NCBI RefSeq assembly: GCF_003971235.1
Contig: NZ_CP034661.1
Coordinates: 1,736,001-1,800,000, forward strand
DNA from: Chryseobacterium aureum
GTDB lineage: Bacteria > Bacteroidota > Bacteroidia > Flavobacteriales > Weeksellaceae
DNA: 64,000 bases
Direction of reading: 5' to 3'
The position numbers were made by a program, and so were the translations under genes. Each line of letters opens with the position of its first letter. The first letter of the stretch is position 1. Below the pieces are notes generated by a model, which ran no database searches, was not told where the DNA came from, and worked only from the letters and a program-made list of their open reading frames with translations. Positions 50,917-60,200 of this stretch are shown here, one piece after another.

Positions 50917-51165
50917 AGAGAAAAAGATGCAAATAAAAGCAAATTACCTAGTAAATTTAAAAGAATTTCAATACTATTTTCTATAAACTGCCTAGGTTGT
51001 GAAATAAATTCAACAATGAATAAAATATAAAAATAGACTTTTTAATATCGGGTTACAGGTTACATTGAAATCAGTTGCAATCACTTATGCAGTATTGTTA
51101 ATTATTATTTTCATGAATAGGAAGAAAATATAATCACAAATTTAATCCGATAACTTTCAAATTAG

Positions 51166-51196
51166 CCTTGACCAAAAACGGTCAAGGTTATTTTTT
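51166..51196 (+). terminator. intrinsic terminator between convergent units
   Basis: CCTTGACC-AAAAAC-GGTCAAGG followed by TTATTTTTT. Between it and 50916 I see nothing else. Confidence 0.78.
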
Positions 51197-51255
51197 ATCT
51201 TACAGTACAAATTACTCTTAATATATAGTCCGATTTTGTCCTTTTTCACCCTCAA

Positions 51256-52164
51256 TCAATTCTCAACCCTATCCCCTATCAAAGTTTGGAATTTAGCTAC
51301 AAGCAAATCCCGTAGCTCTAATTTTATGGTATCAAGTTGGTAAATCTCTAGTAGTTTATTGTACCTTTGCCTTAGACCATAATAGTAAGTAGATGATTTA
51401 CTGTTTTTTATTTCCCGCCAATAATGGGGACTTTTGCCAAGTTCCAAAAATGTTTTTTCTTCCCCGCGAATTTCCTGAGTAGTAAGACAATCAATAATGT
51501 TAATCTCGTCAAAACGCTCTAATAGAAATTTAAACAATAATTCCAACCTGCTTTTTTCATAAATATCTCGAACTGTACGGATTCCAAACCTTTTTTTCAG
51601 TAATTTGCTGTCTATAATCTTAATTTCCACCCGCAACAAGTTATAATCCAAACCATACTGCAAACCTTTATCATAGATTTTTACATAATACTCATTACGG
51701 TTATACTGCTTATAAGCCCCTTTCCCCTTAAAAGTGTCATGTTGGTTAAACTCATCAAAATTGTACATCAAAAAGTTATTGTTGAGCATTGATTTAGGAC
51801 TTAATGAAGTCTGTATATTCAAACCGAACTCAAGATTAGTTACTTTGTAGTCCGAAATATCTTCGTCCAGGTCGGCTTGAAGCTGCTCAAAAGAGGTCAA
51901 AATATCGGGGTAATAAAAATCTGTATAGTTGCCATCAGCAAAACCATTTTTAAGATTAAAGTATGTGTGTATAGAGTTTCTAACAAAAGCTGATTTATCA
52001 GTAATTCTAACCTCAATATTTTCAAAACGTCTCCAACATGGATATTTAGGGTCTTCATTGAAATAATCATAATTGCACCTAGTTTCACTGTCAGGAAAAT
52101 CGTTTTTAATTCTGTTTTCTAAAGATTCTTTTGTATTTGTGTATGCTTTAATAAAATCTATCAT
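51256..52164 (-). CDS. putative replication initiation (Rep-like) protein
   Basis: 302 residues. The middle 'NRNEYYVKIYDKGLQYGLDYNLLRVEIKI' resembles phage/plasmid rolling-circle initiators (Rep/gpII type), with 'FEFGL'-like and 'RVEIKI' strands. I cannot locate an HUH motif with confidence, so the assignment is provisional. The N-terminus looks like a full protein (MIDFIKAYTN...). With HTH protein and integrase it forms the backbone of the island and would drive circular-form replication. Confidence 0.5.
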   Translation of the reverse strand: MIDFIKAYTNTKESLENRIKNDFPDSETRCNYDYFNEDPKYPCWRRFENIEVRITDKSAFVRNSIHTYFNLKNGFADGNYTDFYYPDILTSFEQLQADLDEDISDYKVTNLEFGLNIQTSLSPKSMLNNNFLMYNFDEFNQHDTFKGKGAYKQYNRNEYYVKIYDKGLQYGLDYNLLRVEIKIIDSKLLKKRFGIRTVRDIYEKSRLELLFKFLLERFDEINIIDCLTTQEIRGEEKTFLELGKSPHYWREIKNSKSSTYYYGLRQRYNKLLEIYQLDTIKLELRDLLVAKFQTLIGDRVEN

Positions 52165-52326
52165 AATTTTGTTGTTTGTTTAAGTACAGACATACCAATA
52201 GCCCCCCTTATTTATTTATACTAAGAGCTTTGTCTGAATTGTTTAAAAAGATTGTTTTAAGGAGTGTTTAGGAGGTTTTTACAGTACAACAAGGATTCAT
52301 ATCACCCATACTGCAAAACAAGAAAT

Positions 52327-52626
52327 TTAAGCGTTTAAACGGGCTTGAATATCATTTTTAGAATAGTAAACGTTTCTGCCAATTTTAGCACATGGTTTTA
52401 AAATTTCTTTTTTGTTCCAGTTATGAAGTGTTGTTAGGCTTACATTTAAGATTTCAGCCGTTTCATCACGGGTATAAGTCAGTTTCTCATCCTTTAATGC
52501 TTGTTGCTCAACCTGCATTTGATTGACTACTTTACGAACTACCTGCTCAAAATCTCGGATTAGTTCATCTTTTGTCATTTGTACTAGTAATGGATTGTCA
52601 TTACTGTTATTGTTGTTATTGTTCAT
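52327..52626 (-). CDS. helix-turn-helix protein (excisionase/MerR-type)
   Basis: 99 residues: an N-terminal helical, N- and Q-rich segment and a C-terminal HTH, 'LTYTRDETAEILNVSLTTLHNWNKKEILKPCAKIGRNVYYSKNDIQARL'. This is the MerR-like/excisionase fold that commonly accompanies tyrosine integrases, where it directs excision or controls Rep. Between integrase and Rep genes on the same strand. It also lies behind two minus-strand terminators, so it is likely transcribed separately from the integrase. Confidence 0.85.
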   Translation of the reverse strand: MNNNNNNSNDNPLLVQMTKDELIRDFEQVVRKVVNQMQVEQQALKDEKLTYTRDETAEILNVSLTTLHNWNKKEILKPCAKIGRNVYYSKNDIQARLNA

Positions 52627-52680
52627 AATGTATATTTTTTGTTGTTAATTTATCATTCAATTACCTGACATACAGGCATA

Positions 52681-52706
52681 AAAAAAGGAAATCCCTTTTG
52701 AGATTC
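52681..52706 (-). terminator. minus-strand hairpin with T-run
   Basis: Minus strand GGAATCTCAAAAGGGATTTCC followed by TTTTTTT; imperfect stem with one bulge. Confidence 0.5.
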
Positions 52707-52721
52707 CCTGAAATTCGGACA

Positions 52722-52752
52722 TAAAAAAAGACCCAACCGTTAAGGTTGAGTC
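52722..52752 (-). terminator. minus-strand intrinsic terminator
   Basis: GACTCAACC / GGTTGGGTC around TTAAC, followed by TTTTTTT on the minus strand. Ends the long region downstream of the integrase. Confidence 0.78.
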
Positions 52753-52924
52753 TATATGTTAGTTATAATAATTATTAAAATTTTGTTATTCGGATATATT
52801 TATCCTCATGAATTTGAAAATAGATATTTTCAGTTTCCTACTTAATACGTTTTATACGGGTGCATCCCCCAAGCCGAAGCCTTTAAGATTTTTATATTAA
52901 AAATGTTGATTATTTCTTGATTAG

Positions 52925-53223
52925 ACATAATTATCCCTCTGAATAAATTCCCGCTCCCCCCAATATTTAGCATCATGCTCGGTATGGTCGCTCCAATAAG
53001 AGACTTTTTGTTAGTATGATTTAGTTCGGTCGGAATTATCCACATGAATAAAAAGATTCGTTGCGGTGCTTTTTTCTGCAAGGAAAGCCTAATCCTCAAT
53101 TTACCGACTTTAGACGTTAGAAAACACAATTACCCACATGAAACAAAATGTTTCTGCCTTTCCCCCACTGTTTACGGTTTTAAAGCGTTGGCGTGGTCGT
53201 TCCAATGGTAGGACTTGTTTTTG
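52925..53223. repeat. iterated repeats in noncoding region (possible iterons or structured RNA)
   Basis: Three copies of AATTAyCCnnnTGAAnAAA (starting near 52929, 53034 and 53128) and two copies of TGGTCGyTCCAAT...GACTTnTTG (52985 and 53194). No ORF with protein-like content is here. Repeats between the HTH gene and the integrase could be Rep-binding iterons, or parts of an RNA. The rest of 52627-53378 is otherwise plain. Confidence 0.5.
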
Positions 53224-53378
53224 ATAATTAATATTTCTAATAATCACATACTTGAAATAATCTTAAAGAACTGTTGCTCTGAATTATAATAATTGGTTGT
53301 TACACCTCAGAATAATAATCCAACTACAAATTTATACTTATTTTTATAAACCAAACAAATTTTAACAAATTTTAACTT

Positions 53379-54674
53379 TTAATATCCTAAACTAGTAAAG
53401 ATTTTTGCAGTTGATTTAGCTTTCTCTACATCTGTTTTGTTAATGTAAGCTAATAATTGCTTTTCCGTAGTATGTCCTGTAACATTCAGCAAATAAGTAG
53501 TGTGTATTATTTCATAAAAATTTGAAGCAAAACTCTTTCTTCCGATGTGAGAGGTTACCAATTCATATTTTGGATATTCACCAAAAACCTTTCGAGTAAT
53601 ACTCTTTTTTCCCTCCCTTTTAATAACCATCATTTTACCATTGTATATTATTTCATCAAGACCTGCAATTCTACAAACATCTTTGATATAAAGATTAAAT
53701 TTCACATCTGAAATTTTACGTGGAAATTCGCCTCCCCTTTTATCCAAAACCTCCTGCACTTTATTTAGTAATGGAATCTGCATTTTTGCACCCGTTTTTA
53801 TCTGTGTGAACTCTAAATACTTCTGACCCTCGCTGTCTTCCATAATCATAGAGGAAGTAAATCTCATGTAATCACTTACTCGTTGCCCCGTATAGCAGGA
53901 AATCAAAAGCCAATCCCTTGCATTATCCAAATAATCGTTAGGCATTTCGGTTTGTGCAATTTTGTCAAGCTCTTCAAATGTTAAGTAAACTGATTTAGGG
54001 GTATTTCTCAAAACCTTATCCATTTCAAACCTCCATGTCTTTACGTTTCTATGTGTTTCAATATCATGTGATTCCGCAATAGCACACATCATTTTTAAGA
54101 ATTTCAAATTTTTGTAAGTAGTAGATACCTGATATATATCTTGCAAACAATAATTCTCAAAGTCTGTTCTAAAATGATTATCTATATCTTTGAAAAACAA
54201 ACCTTTATACAATTTATTAGATTCCTTTTTGTACAACACGTATCGGGCTATCAATTCTTTGGTACTATTGGCTATTTTTAATGTTGCTTCCGAAATTTGG
54301 TTTCTTTTCATTTCTATATACTTCTCAATAAAAGAAACAACATTATCAGAATAGATATTCTCTGCGTTTGACTTCTGAGACGGTGAAATAACCTCTTTCA
54401 ACCAAATTTTTGATTCATGTTCGGGATTATCCACTGCATACCTAGAAATTATCTCGCTTTCCAATTTTGACAACCTAACATTTATCGTTTCTGTGTCACT
54501 CTCAAACATCTTTTTTGAAGATACCCTACACTTTCCGTCTTTCCATTCTTTCGGTTTGCACGTTAGATATGGTACAGGAACACTTATATCAATATCTTTA
54601 TCTCTAAGCCGTACCCAAATTGTACTTTCTTTATCTACTATTTTTCCTCTAAGGAAAAAATTAACTGATGCCAT
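53379..54674 (-). CDS. tyrosine recombinase/integrase
   Basis: 431 residues, with an N-terminal SAM-like arm/core-binding part and a C-terminal catalytic domain. Active-site residues: Arg in 'LISCYTGQRVSDYMR' (about 262), His-x-x-Arg in 'VTSHIGRKSFASNFY', His in 'NVTGHTTEKQLL' and Tyr in 'LLAYINKTD'. Typical of Bacteroidetes integrases of ICE/IME and transposons (CTnDOT-like group). It lies next to the right attachment site, as expected for integrases acting at att. Confidence 0.95.
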   Translation of the reverse strand: MASVNFFLRGKIVDKESTIWVRLRDKDIDISVPVPYLTCKPKEWKDGKCRVSSKKMFESDTETINVRLSKLESEIISRYAVDNPEHESKIWLKEVISPSQKSNAENIYSDNVVSFIEKYIEMKRNQISEATLKIANSTKELIARYVLYKKESNKLYKGLFFKDIDNHFRTDFENYCLQDIYQVSTTYKNLKFLKMMCAIAESHDIETHRNVKTWRFEMDKVLRNTPKSVYLTFEELDKIAQTEMPNDYLDNARDWLLISCYTGQRVSDYMRFTSSMIMEDSEGQKYLEFTQIKTGAKMQIPLLNKVQEVLDKRGGEFPRKISDVKFNLYIKDVCRIAGLDEIIYNGKMMVIKREGKKSITRKVFGEYPKYELVTSHIGRKSFASNFYEIIHTTYLLNVTGHTTEKQLLAYINKTDVEKAKSTAKIFTSLGY

Positions 54675-54705
54675 ATTTTATTAATTTTAAGTTGCAATTT
54701 ATACA

Positions 54706-54726
54706 ATTGTATCGGGAATTGTATCC
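54706..54726 (+). repeat. arm-type repeat, right (TTGTATC x2)
   Basis: TTGTATCGGGAATTGTATCC; matches the left arm at 46722-46741 in 17 of 20 positions and the same direct orientation. Confidence 0.6.
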
Positions 54727-54844
54727 AAAAAAACTTAACCTATATTTATTCAATGAAATAAAATTGAATTAATTAACATATAAACCAATACGTTACATTA
54801 AAAATTAAATCAATATAAATAATTATAAATTAAAAATTGTGGTT

Positions 54845-54859
54845 CTGGAGAAACCACTT
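54845..54859 (+). repeat. attR core (15-bp direct repeat)
   Basis: CTGGAGAAACCACTT; identical to the tRNA-Phe 2 end at 46643-46657. The bases just before it do not extend the tRNA. Confidence 0.88.
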
Positions 54860-54861
54860 GA

Positions 54862-54891
54862 AAACCTCTAATTTATTTAGAGGTTTTTTTG
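54862..54891 (+). terminator. displaced terminator of tRNA-Phe
   Basis: AAACCTCTAA / TTAGAGGTTT, then T-run; nearly the same as the terminator of tRNA-Phe 1 (44689-44719), so it is the original tRNA-Phe 2 terminator pushed away by the island. Confidence 0.85.
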
Positions 54892-55107
54892 TTGTTGTAT
54901 TTTGAAGTTCATCTTAATGCTGAATTTAAGTTCAATAAACTAAAATATTGAGGGAGCAAAGCTGGGAATCAACTTCAATGATTCTTTTTGAGCGTGAGTG
55001 TACCATTGGGTTTCATCAAGAACCTGCCGCTTATTGGCACACTTAGAAATAAAATAACTAGAGATAAACTTGCATTTATATAATGATGGAGATGGAAATA
55101 AATCTCA
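54892..55107. other. intergenic, no clear gene
   Basis: On the minus strand an in-frame stretch (54940-55107) reads ...CANKRQVLDETQW... without a start codon, possibly a worn gene remnant; too short to assign. Nothing else recognised. Confidence 0.3.
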
Positions 55108-55869
55108 TCAACTGTTCAGCCAGTTCAAGCATTCGGCAATCTGCGTTTTACTGATAAAAACTTCTGCATTTACTTCCGGTTCGGGCGAGAGTCTAAGCTC
55201 TACTTTTTGGCTGGAATGTTTGATAATCTCGGAAACGGCATTTTTATTAATGATAAACTTACGGTTTATTTTAAAGAAAATTTCCGGATTTAATTTCTGA
55301 ATGATATCTTTAATAGTATCGTCATAAATATAGGTCTGATGGTCTTTTGTAGTCAGGAAAAGGTATTTTCCGGATGCGAAAAAATAAGCGGTATTCTGTT
55401 CGTCTATTGATTTGAGCTTGTTCCCTTCTCTTACCATAAAACGTTTCATAATTTCTTCATCTGCCTGACGCAGGGATGAGATAGATTTAAGAACCGGTTC
55501 AGGATCAAAATTGTTTCTGATGGAGATAAACTTTCGTAACGCTTTATACAGATCCTCTTCTTCAAAAGGTTTCAGGAGATAATCAATGGTGAAATGCCTG
55601 AAAACTTTCATGGCATATTCGTCAAAAGCGGTAATAAAAATAACCGGGGTGAAAAGTTCCACATGTTCGAAGATTTCCAGGCTCATTCCGTCACCGAGAT
55701 GAATATCCATAAAGATAAGATCTGCCGAATCTTGCTTAAAAAATTCAATTGCCTGTTTTTTGGAACGAAGAACAACGGTCTCTGTAACAGGGACTATGCT
55801 TTGTGTATCCAAAAGATTTTTCAGATAATTCACAGCCAGCAGCTCATCTTCTATAATGGCAATTTTCAT
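55108..55869 (-). CDS. LytTR family response regulator
   Basis: 253 residues from ATG at 55869; the in-frame extension to 55977 lies within the SusD end and terminator and is rejected. Receiver domain: 'IAIIEDE' acidic pair, phospho-acceptor Asp in 'ADLIFMDIHLGDG' (about 54), Lys in 'LLKPFEEEDLY'. LytTR DNA-binding domain from about 150 ('MVREGNKLKSIDEQNTAYFFASGKYLFL...RKFIINKNAVSEI'). Likely pairs with the LytS-type kinase at 63314. Separately transcribed from a promoter directly before its ATG. Confidence 0.92.
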   Translation of the reverse strand: MKIAIIEDELLAVNYLKNLLDTQSIVPVTETVVLRSKKQAIEFFKQDSADLIFMDIHLGDGMSLEIFEHVELFTPVIFITAFDEYAMKVFRHFTIDYLLKPFEEEDLYKALRKFISIRNNFDPEPVLKSISSLRQADEEIMKRFMVREGNKLKSIDEQNTAYFFASGKYLFLTTKDHQTYIYDDTIKDIIQKLNPEIFFKINRKFIINKNAVSEIIKHSSQKVELRLSPEPEVNAEVFISKTQIAECLNWLNS

Positions 55870-55876
55870 AACGATG

Positions 55877-55884
55877 CAAAAGTA
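55877..55884 (-). promoter_or_regulatory. -7 promoter element (TACTTTTG) for the response regulator
   Basis: TACTTTTG on the minus strand seven bases before the ATG; the transcript would start at, or one or two bases from, the start codon. Confidence 0.6.
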
Positions 55885-55921
55885 CAAAAAAACCGCTAAA
55901 ACAATTAAGTTCAAGCGGTTT
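55885..55921 (-). terminator. intrinsic terminator after SusD gene
   Basis: Minus strand AAACCGCT...AGCGGTTT with a long loop, then a T-run that runs into the response-regulator promoter. It separates the SusCD operon from the regulator gene. Confidence 0.8.
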
Positions 55922-55948
55922 CCTCTGTATTGAATTTGATATGAAGTT

Positions 55949-57268
55949 TTATAAATTAGGGTTATTCTTCTTCGCACTCATTGGATATTCAATGGTATAT
56001 CTCGGATCATTCTGCTGAAGAATATACTCTTTGCCACTGATGGTGTGGCTTATTTTTTTCTGATTTGCTCTTCTCAGGTCAAACCATCTGTGCCCTTCCA
56101 GGGCAAACTCTCTGAATCTTTCATCCAGAATAAAGTTCATCAATGCTGTAGAATCCATTGAAGACACTGCATTTTGCACTGAAGTATATCCATCCGGAGT
56201 GTATCTGTTTTTTAAGACTTTCAGAAGTATGTCTTTGGCTTCCGTAAGTTTATTCAATTTTAACAGAGCTTCAGATTTTATAAAATACATTTCTGCTGTT
56301 CTGAAAGACACTTTAAATTCTAAACTTCCTCCTTTGGTGATTTTATACTTACTACCATTTTTTTCAAAATACATGCCAAACCTTTTATCGGAGGCAGTAT
56401 TATATGAAGAAATCAGTTCGGGCGAAGCAAAAGATAGGTTTTTGATAGAATTATCCCACGTATTGTCTAAAGCCATGATAGATTCCGGGGAAGCATAATG
56501 GTTGGGAGGTGTATTTACAGTATTTAAATTGCTCAAATCTCCTTTTACAGCCAGTACCTGATCTGCATAGTGTAAAGCTTTATTCCAGTCTCCTTCGTAT
56601 AACGCAGCCCTTGCTTCAAATGCCAGCAATGCTGTTTTCGAGAACCTGTAGTTAACGCCCGGTGCCTGCTTCTGTTCTACCATCAGGTCTTCTGCTTTTT
56701 TAAGATCTGCATGAACCTGATTGTAAACTTCCTGTACTGAAGATGGCTTTAACACCTGCTCAAGGTCAATTTCAAGGCTGATGGGAACTCCCCTGTCTGT
56801 AGAGGCTGTAGCACTGTTGTAGGGTTTTCCGTAGAGATTAACCATGTCAAAATACAGATACGCGCGAAGGGCATACGCTTCTGCCAAAATCTGATTTTTC
56901 TCCGGAGAATCCTGCATGGTTTTGCTTCCTTCAATGATGATCTGGTTCAGGTAGAAATTGACAGAGTAAAAGCTTACCCACGGAAATTCTGTAGACGCCG
57001 GATCATTGTTGGAATCTTTCCACATCGCAATTTCACGGTAGGAGATAAAATCTGTAGAATTATCATCAATATTCACCTCATCGGTACGAAGTGCCACCAG
57101 AGATTTGTGAACAGGATATTTTGAATAGGCTGATGTAAGTACTTTACGGTAATCTTCGGCAGTGGTAGGAATAATCTTTCCTTCAGGCTGAATATCCAAA
57201 AACCTGTCACATCCGATATTGATAAGGCTGATTGCTGTAAGCGCTATGATTGTTGTAATTTTTCTCAT
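55949..57268 (-). CDS. RagB/SusD family outer-membrane lipoprotein
   Basis: 439 residues from ATG at 57268 (a TTG three codons earlier is in frame). Lipobox LTAISLINIGCDR, then 'FLDIQPEGKIIPTTAEDYRKVL' and TPR-like helices ('EAYALRAYLYFDMVNLYGKPYN'), then a C-terminal SusD part ending 'LDERFREFALEGHRWFDLRR'. Typical SusD layout. SusD caps the SusC channel and binds the nutrient. Twelve bases after susC; operon with it. Confidence 0.92.
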   Translation of the reverse strand: MRKITTIIALTAISLINIGCDRFLDIQPEGKIIPTTAEDYRKVLTSAYSKYPVHKSLVALRTDEVNIDDNSTDFISYREIAMWKDSNNDPASTEFPWVSFYSVNFYLNQIIIEGSKTMQDSPEKNQILAEAYALRAYLYFDMVNLYGKPYNSATASTDRGVPISLEIDLEQVLKPSSVQEVYNQVHADLKKAEDLMVEQKQAPGVNYRFSKTALLAFEARAALYEGDWNKALHYADQVLAVKGDLSNLNTVNTPPNHYASPESIMALDNTWDNSIKNLSFASPELISSYNTASDKRFGMYFEKNGSKYKITKGGSLEFKVSFRTAEMYFIKSEALLKLNKLTEAKDILLKVLKNRYTPDGYTSVQNAVSSMDSTALMNFILDERFREFALEGHRWFDLRRANQKKISHTISGKEYILQQNDPRYTIEYPMSAKKNNPNL

Positions 57269-57280
57269 TTTTCTCAAGTT

Positions 57281-60200
57281 TTAAAAAGAAACATTAAATC
57301 CTACGGTCACCGACTTGGTGATAGGCTGTGCGTAAATATTACCATACGTTTCCGGATCAAAATATCCTTTGTATCCGTTACTGAATACAAAGAGGTTACG
57401 CCCTTCAACGCTTAGTCTTAAGCTGCTTATTCCCATAGGATTGGTGAATTCTTTCGGAAGGGTGTAGCCTAAACGGATGCTGCTGATTCTGATGTAGCTT
57501 ATCTCTTTCGCCCAAACATCAAGAAGGTTGTATGCACTGGAACGGTTTCCGGCAAACCATTTATTGGCCATCCATCCGTCCGGATTAGCATCCATATCAG
57601 GACTGGTAATTCCAGGAAGTGATCCTCCTGCTTCGTAGATATCTCGTGTATAGTTTCTTCCTCTGTCCAGCTCCATACCCCGGTAAGAAGGAGTTCTCAT
57701 TACAGTCTGCTTCAGGTTGAATGTTGCAGAAATAGTAAGGTCGAAATTGCTTACTTTAAAAGTATTGATGATACCTCCGGTAAACTTCGGGTCTCTGTCT
57801 CCTACATAAGTAAATAAGCTTCTCAGTTCAGCGTTTGTAAGTTTTGTATCTACAAGCTGACCCGGAAGAAAATCTGCATATACATCGTATAATTTAAAGA
57901 ATTCCACTGCTGAAATCTTTTGATCTCCTTTCCAGAACAATGGGTTTCCGTGCTCGTCCATTCCTGCCGTTTTCAATGCAAAAACAGCATTTACCGGCAA
58001 CCCTTCTCTTGAAGGAAGGAAAGCGTTGTCACGAGGCTGCTCGCTTAGTACTCTGCTCTTGTTGTGTGCAAAGTTGATGGTAGTAGTCCACTTGAAATTA
58101 TCATGATTGATGTTTTTGGTGGATAATGCCAATTCAAAACCTTTGTTGGTAAGACTTCCCCAGTTCATCATGGTATATTCGAAGCCCGTTTCCAGCGGGG
58201 TTTCTCTCATACTGATCATATCTGTCCCTTTTCTGCTATAAACATCAGCGGTAAGGCTTACACGGTTATTGAACAAACCTAAATCCAGCCCAACGTTGGT
58301 ATTGGTTGTTTTTTCCCATCTAAGCTTATCGTTCGGAGGGCTTATTACATTGATAATTCCTTCTTTTACTCCCGGAAGAATAGTGGCATCACTGTATTCA
58401 CCGATAAAAAACGGTGAGGTATTTCTGTCAATATTTCCCTGAAGACCATAAGAAGCTCTCAATCTCAGGTTGGATACTGCAGAAATATTTTTCATAAAGT
58501 CTTCCTTCGTCACCAGCCATGATCCTGAAACGGCCCAGATGGGAAGGTACTTATATTTTTTGTTAACCCCGAAAAGGTTCGTTCCGTCATATCTCACACT
58601 TCCGAAGAAGGTATACTTCTGATCATACGTGTAAGATGCTGTAGCAAACATAGAAGCATATGCATTTTCTATAGGAGCTGCTTCACGGTAGGTTTCGTAT
58701 CTTTTATCCGCTGCAAAACTTGAATTTGGAAAAACGATTGCGGTGGCTCTTCTTGTGACAGGATCGTACCCGAAAGCTCTTGTGATGGTTGTATTATCTT
58801 CTGTTTTACGGATTTCCGTACCGGCCATCAAATCAATTTCATGTTTATTGATCTTTGTGCTGTATGCTGCCTGCAATTTCCAGTTGTACTGGAAGAAATC
58901 ATTATCCCAGTTTTGCTTCACTGCACCAGCCGGCAGAAAGTAATTGTATTTACCGTCTTTGTAATAACGGGTATTTTCTTTCATTTTTCTGGTGAAATAC
59001 GTATTCTCGGCTGCAAATTTTTCTGTTTTGTTGGCATCATACTGAATCCCTAATTGAGAGGTGAATCTTAAACTTTTTGAAGCTTTGTATTCTAAGTCTA
59101 AAATCGCTTTCAAAGAGTTATTTTTCAGTGAGTAGTTGGTATTTTCTCTTTCTTCAAGAAAGTTGAAAGGAATATAACGGTCTTCAAAACCGTCCATATC
59201 TCTGTCATAGTTGTAGCTTCCGTCTGCATTGAAAGGTCTCAGATATGGATTGGCATTTCTTGAATAATTAACAGGATTTATTGACGCATCGGCATCCGTT
59301 ACAAAAGAGGTACGTTCACTTTGCGTTCCGAAAATAGAGATTCCTGCATTTAACTTATCGCTTAATTTGTAGTTGTTTTTTAAAGTCAGGTTATAACGCT
59401 TAAAACCTGTACCGATCGTTGTTCCTTCTTCATCATAATATCCCAGGGAGAAATAGTAATCTGCACGGTCACTTCCTCCGGAAACACTTAATCCGTATTG
59501 TTTGTTGATGGCATTTCTGTACAGCAGTTTTCCCCAGTCTGTATTGTTGTTTCTTAAACCGTTGATCTGTTGGCGCGTTAATGAATTCAGGGCATCAAAT
59601 CCTCCGTTTCTGAAAGCATCAAGCTGGCTGTTCTGAGTCAGAATTCTCATCACTTCCCCTTTATCTGCCCGGTAAGTAAGATCTGCACGCTTGGCAAGCA
59701 TGAGTTCCAGATCTACTTTTTCAGAAGCATTTAAAAGGTTCAGTTTATCAAAATCGGGGCGTGAAGTTACGAAAGTATCTGCTGAGAAGTTCAGTCTCAA
59801 ACTTCCTTTTTTTCCCTTTTTGGTGGTAATGGAAATAACTCCATTGGCTGCTCTTGCTCCGTAAATTGCTGTTGCTGCGGCATCTTTAAGGATGGTGATA
59901 TCTTCAATATCATTAGGGTTCAATCCTGCGATGGAGAAGTTCTGAAGCTGGTCAATATTGTCTTTATCGGTAAAGTTCGGAACATCATTTCCTTCTAAAG
60001 GAAGCCCGTCAATTACCCAAAGTGGATCCTGGGGACCGGAAAGAGAAGCTGTACCTCTGATTCTGATCTTCGCAGGACTACCAGGAGCACCGGTTTCGGG
60101 AGTTACTGCCACACCAGCAATCTGCCCTGCCAGCATTTGGTCTACACTGGCCACACCAGCCTGGCTGATGTTGTCCATTTTCACGGTAGAAACCGCTGAA

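Larger units (their letters stand above)
46643..54859. mobile_element. integrative element in tRNA-Phe (~8.2 kb)
   Basis: Bounded by a 15-bp direct repeat (CTGGAGAAACCACTT) at 46643-46657 and 54845-54859, the first within tRNA-Phe 2. The native tRNA-Phe downstream terminator is found only beyond the right repeat. Contents in order: ArdA antirestriction protein, a long structured RNA candidate, several small secreted or lipoprotein genes, a Rep-like protein, a HTH protein and a tyrosine integrase next to the right end. No relaxase, VirB/Tra or capsid genes are seen, so I would call it a small integrative (possibly mobilizable) element. Confidence 0.88.

Noticed and set aside
52842..53129. 95-codon minus-strand ORF over the iterated repeats
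   Set aside because: It covers the direct repeats and has no protein-like pattern, so the repeats explain it better.
46643..54859. Prophage
   Set aside because: No capsid, tail, terminase or lysis gene; contents fit a small integrative element with an integrase, HTH and Rep-like protein.
54940..55107. Gene remnant on the minus strand
   Set aside because: A short open frame directly after the response-regulator stop codon with no start and no recognisable motif; not enough to call a pseudogene.
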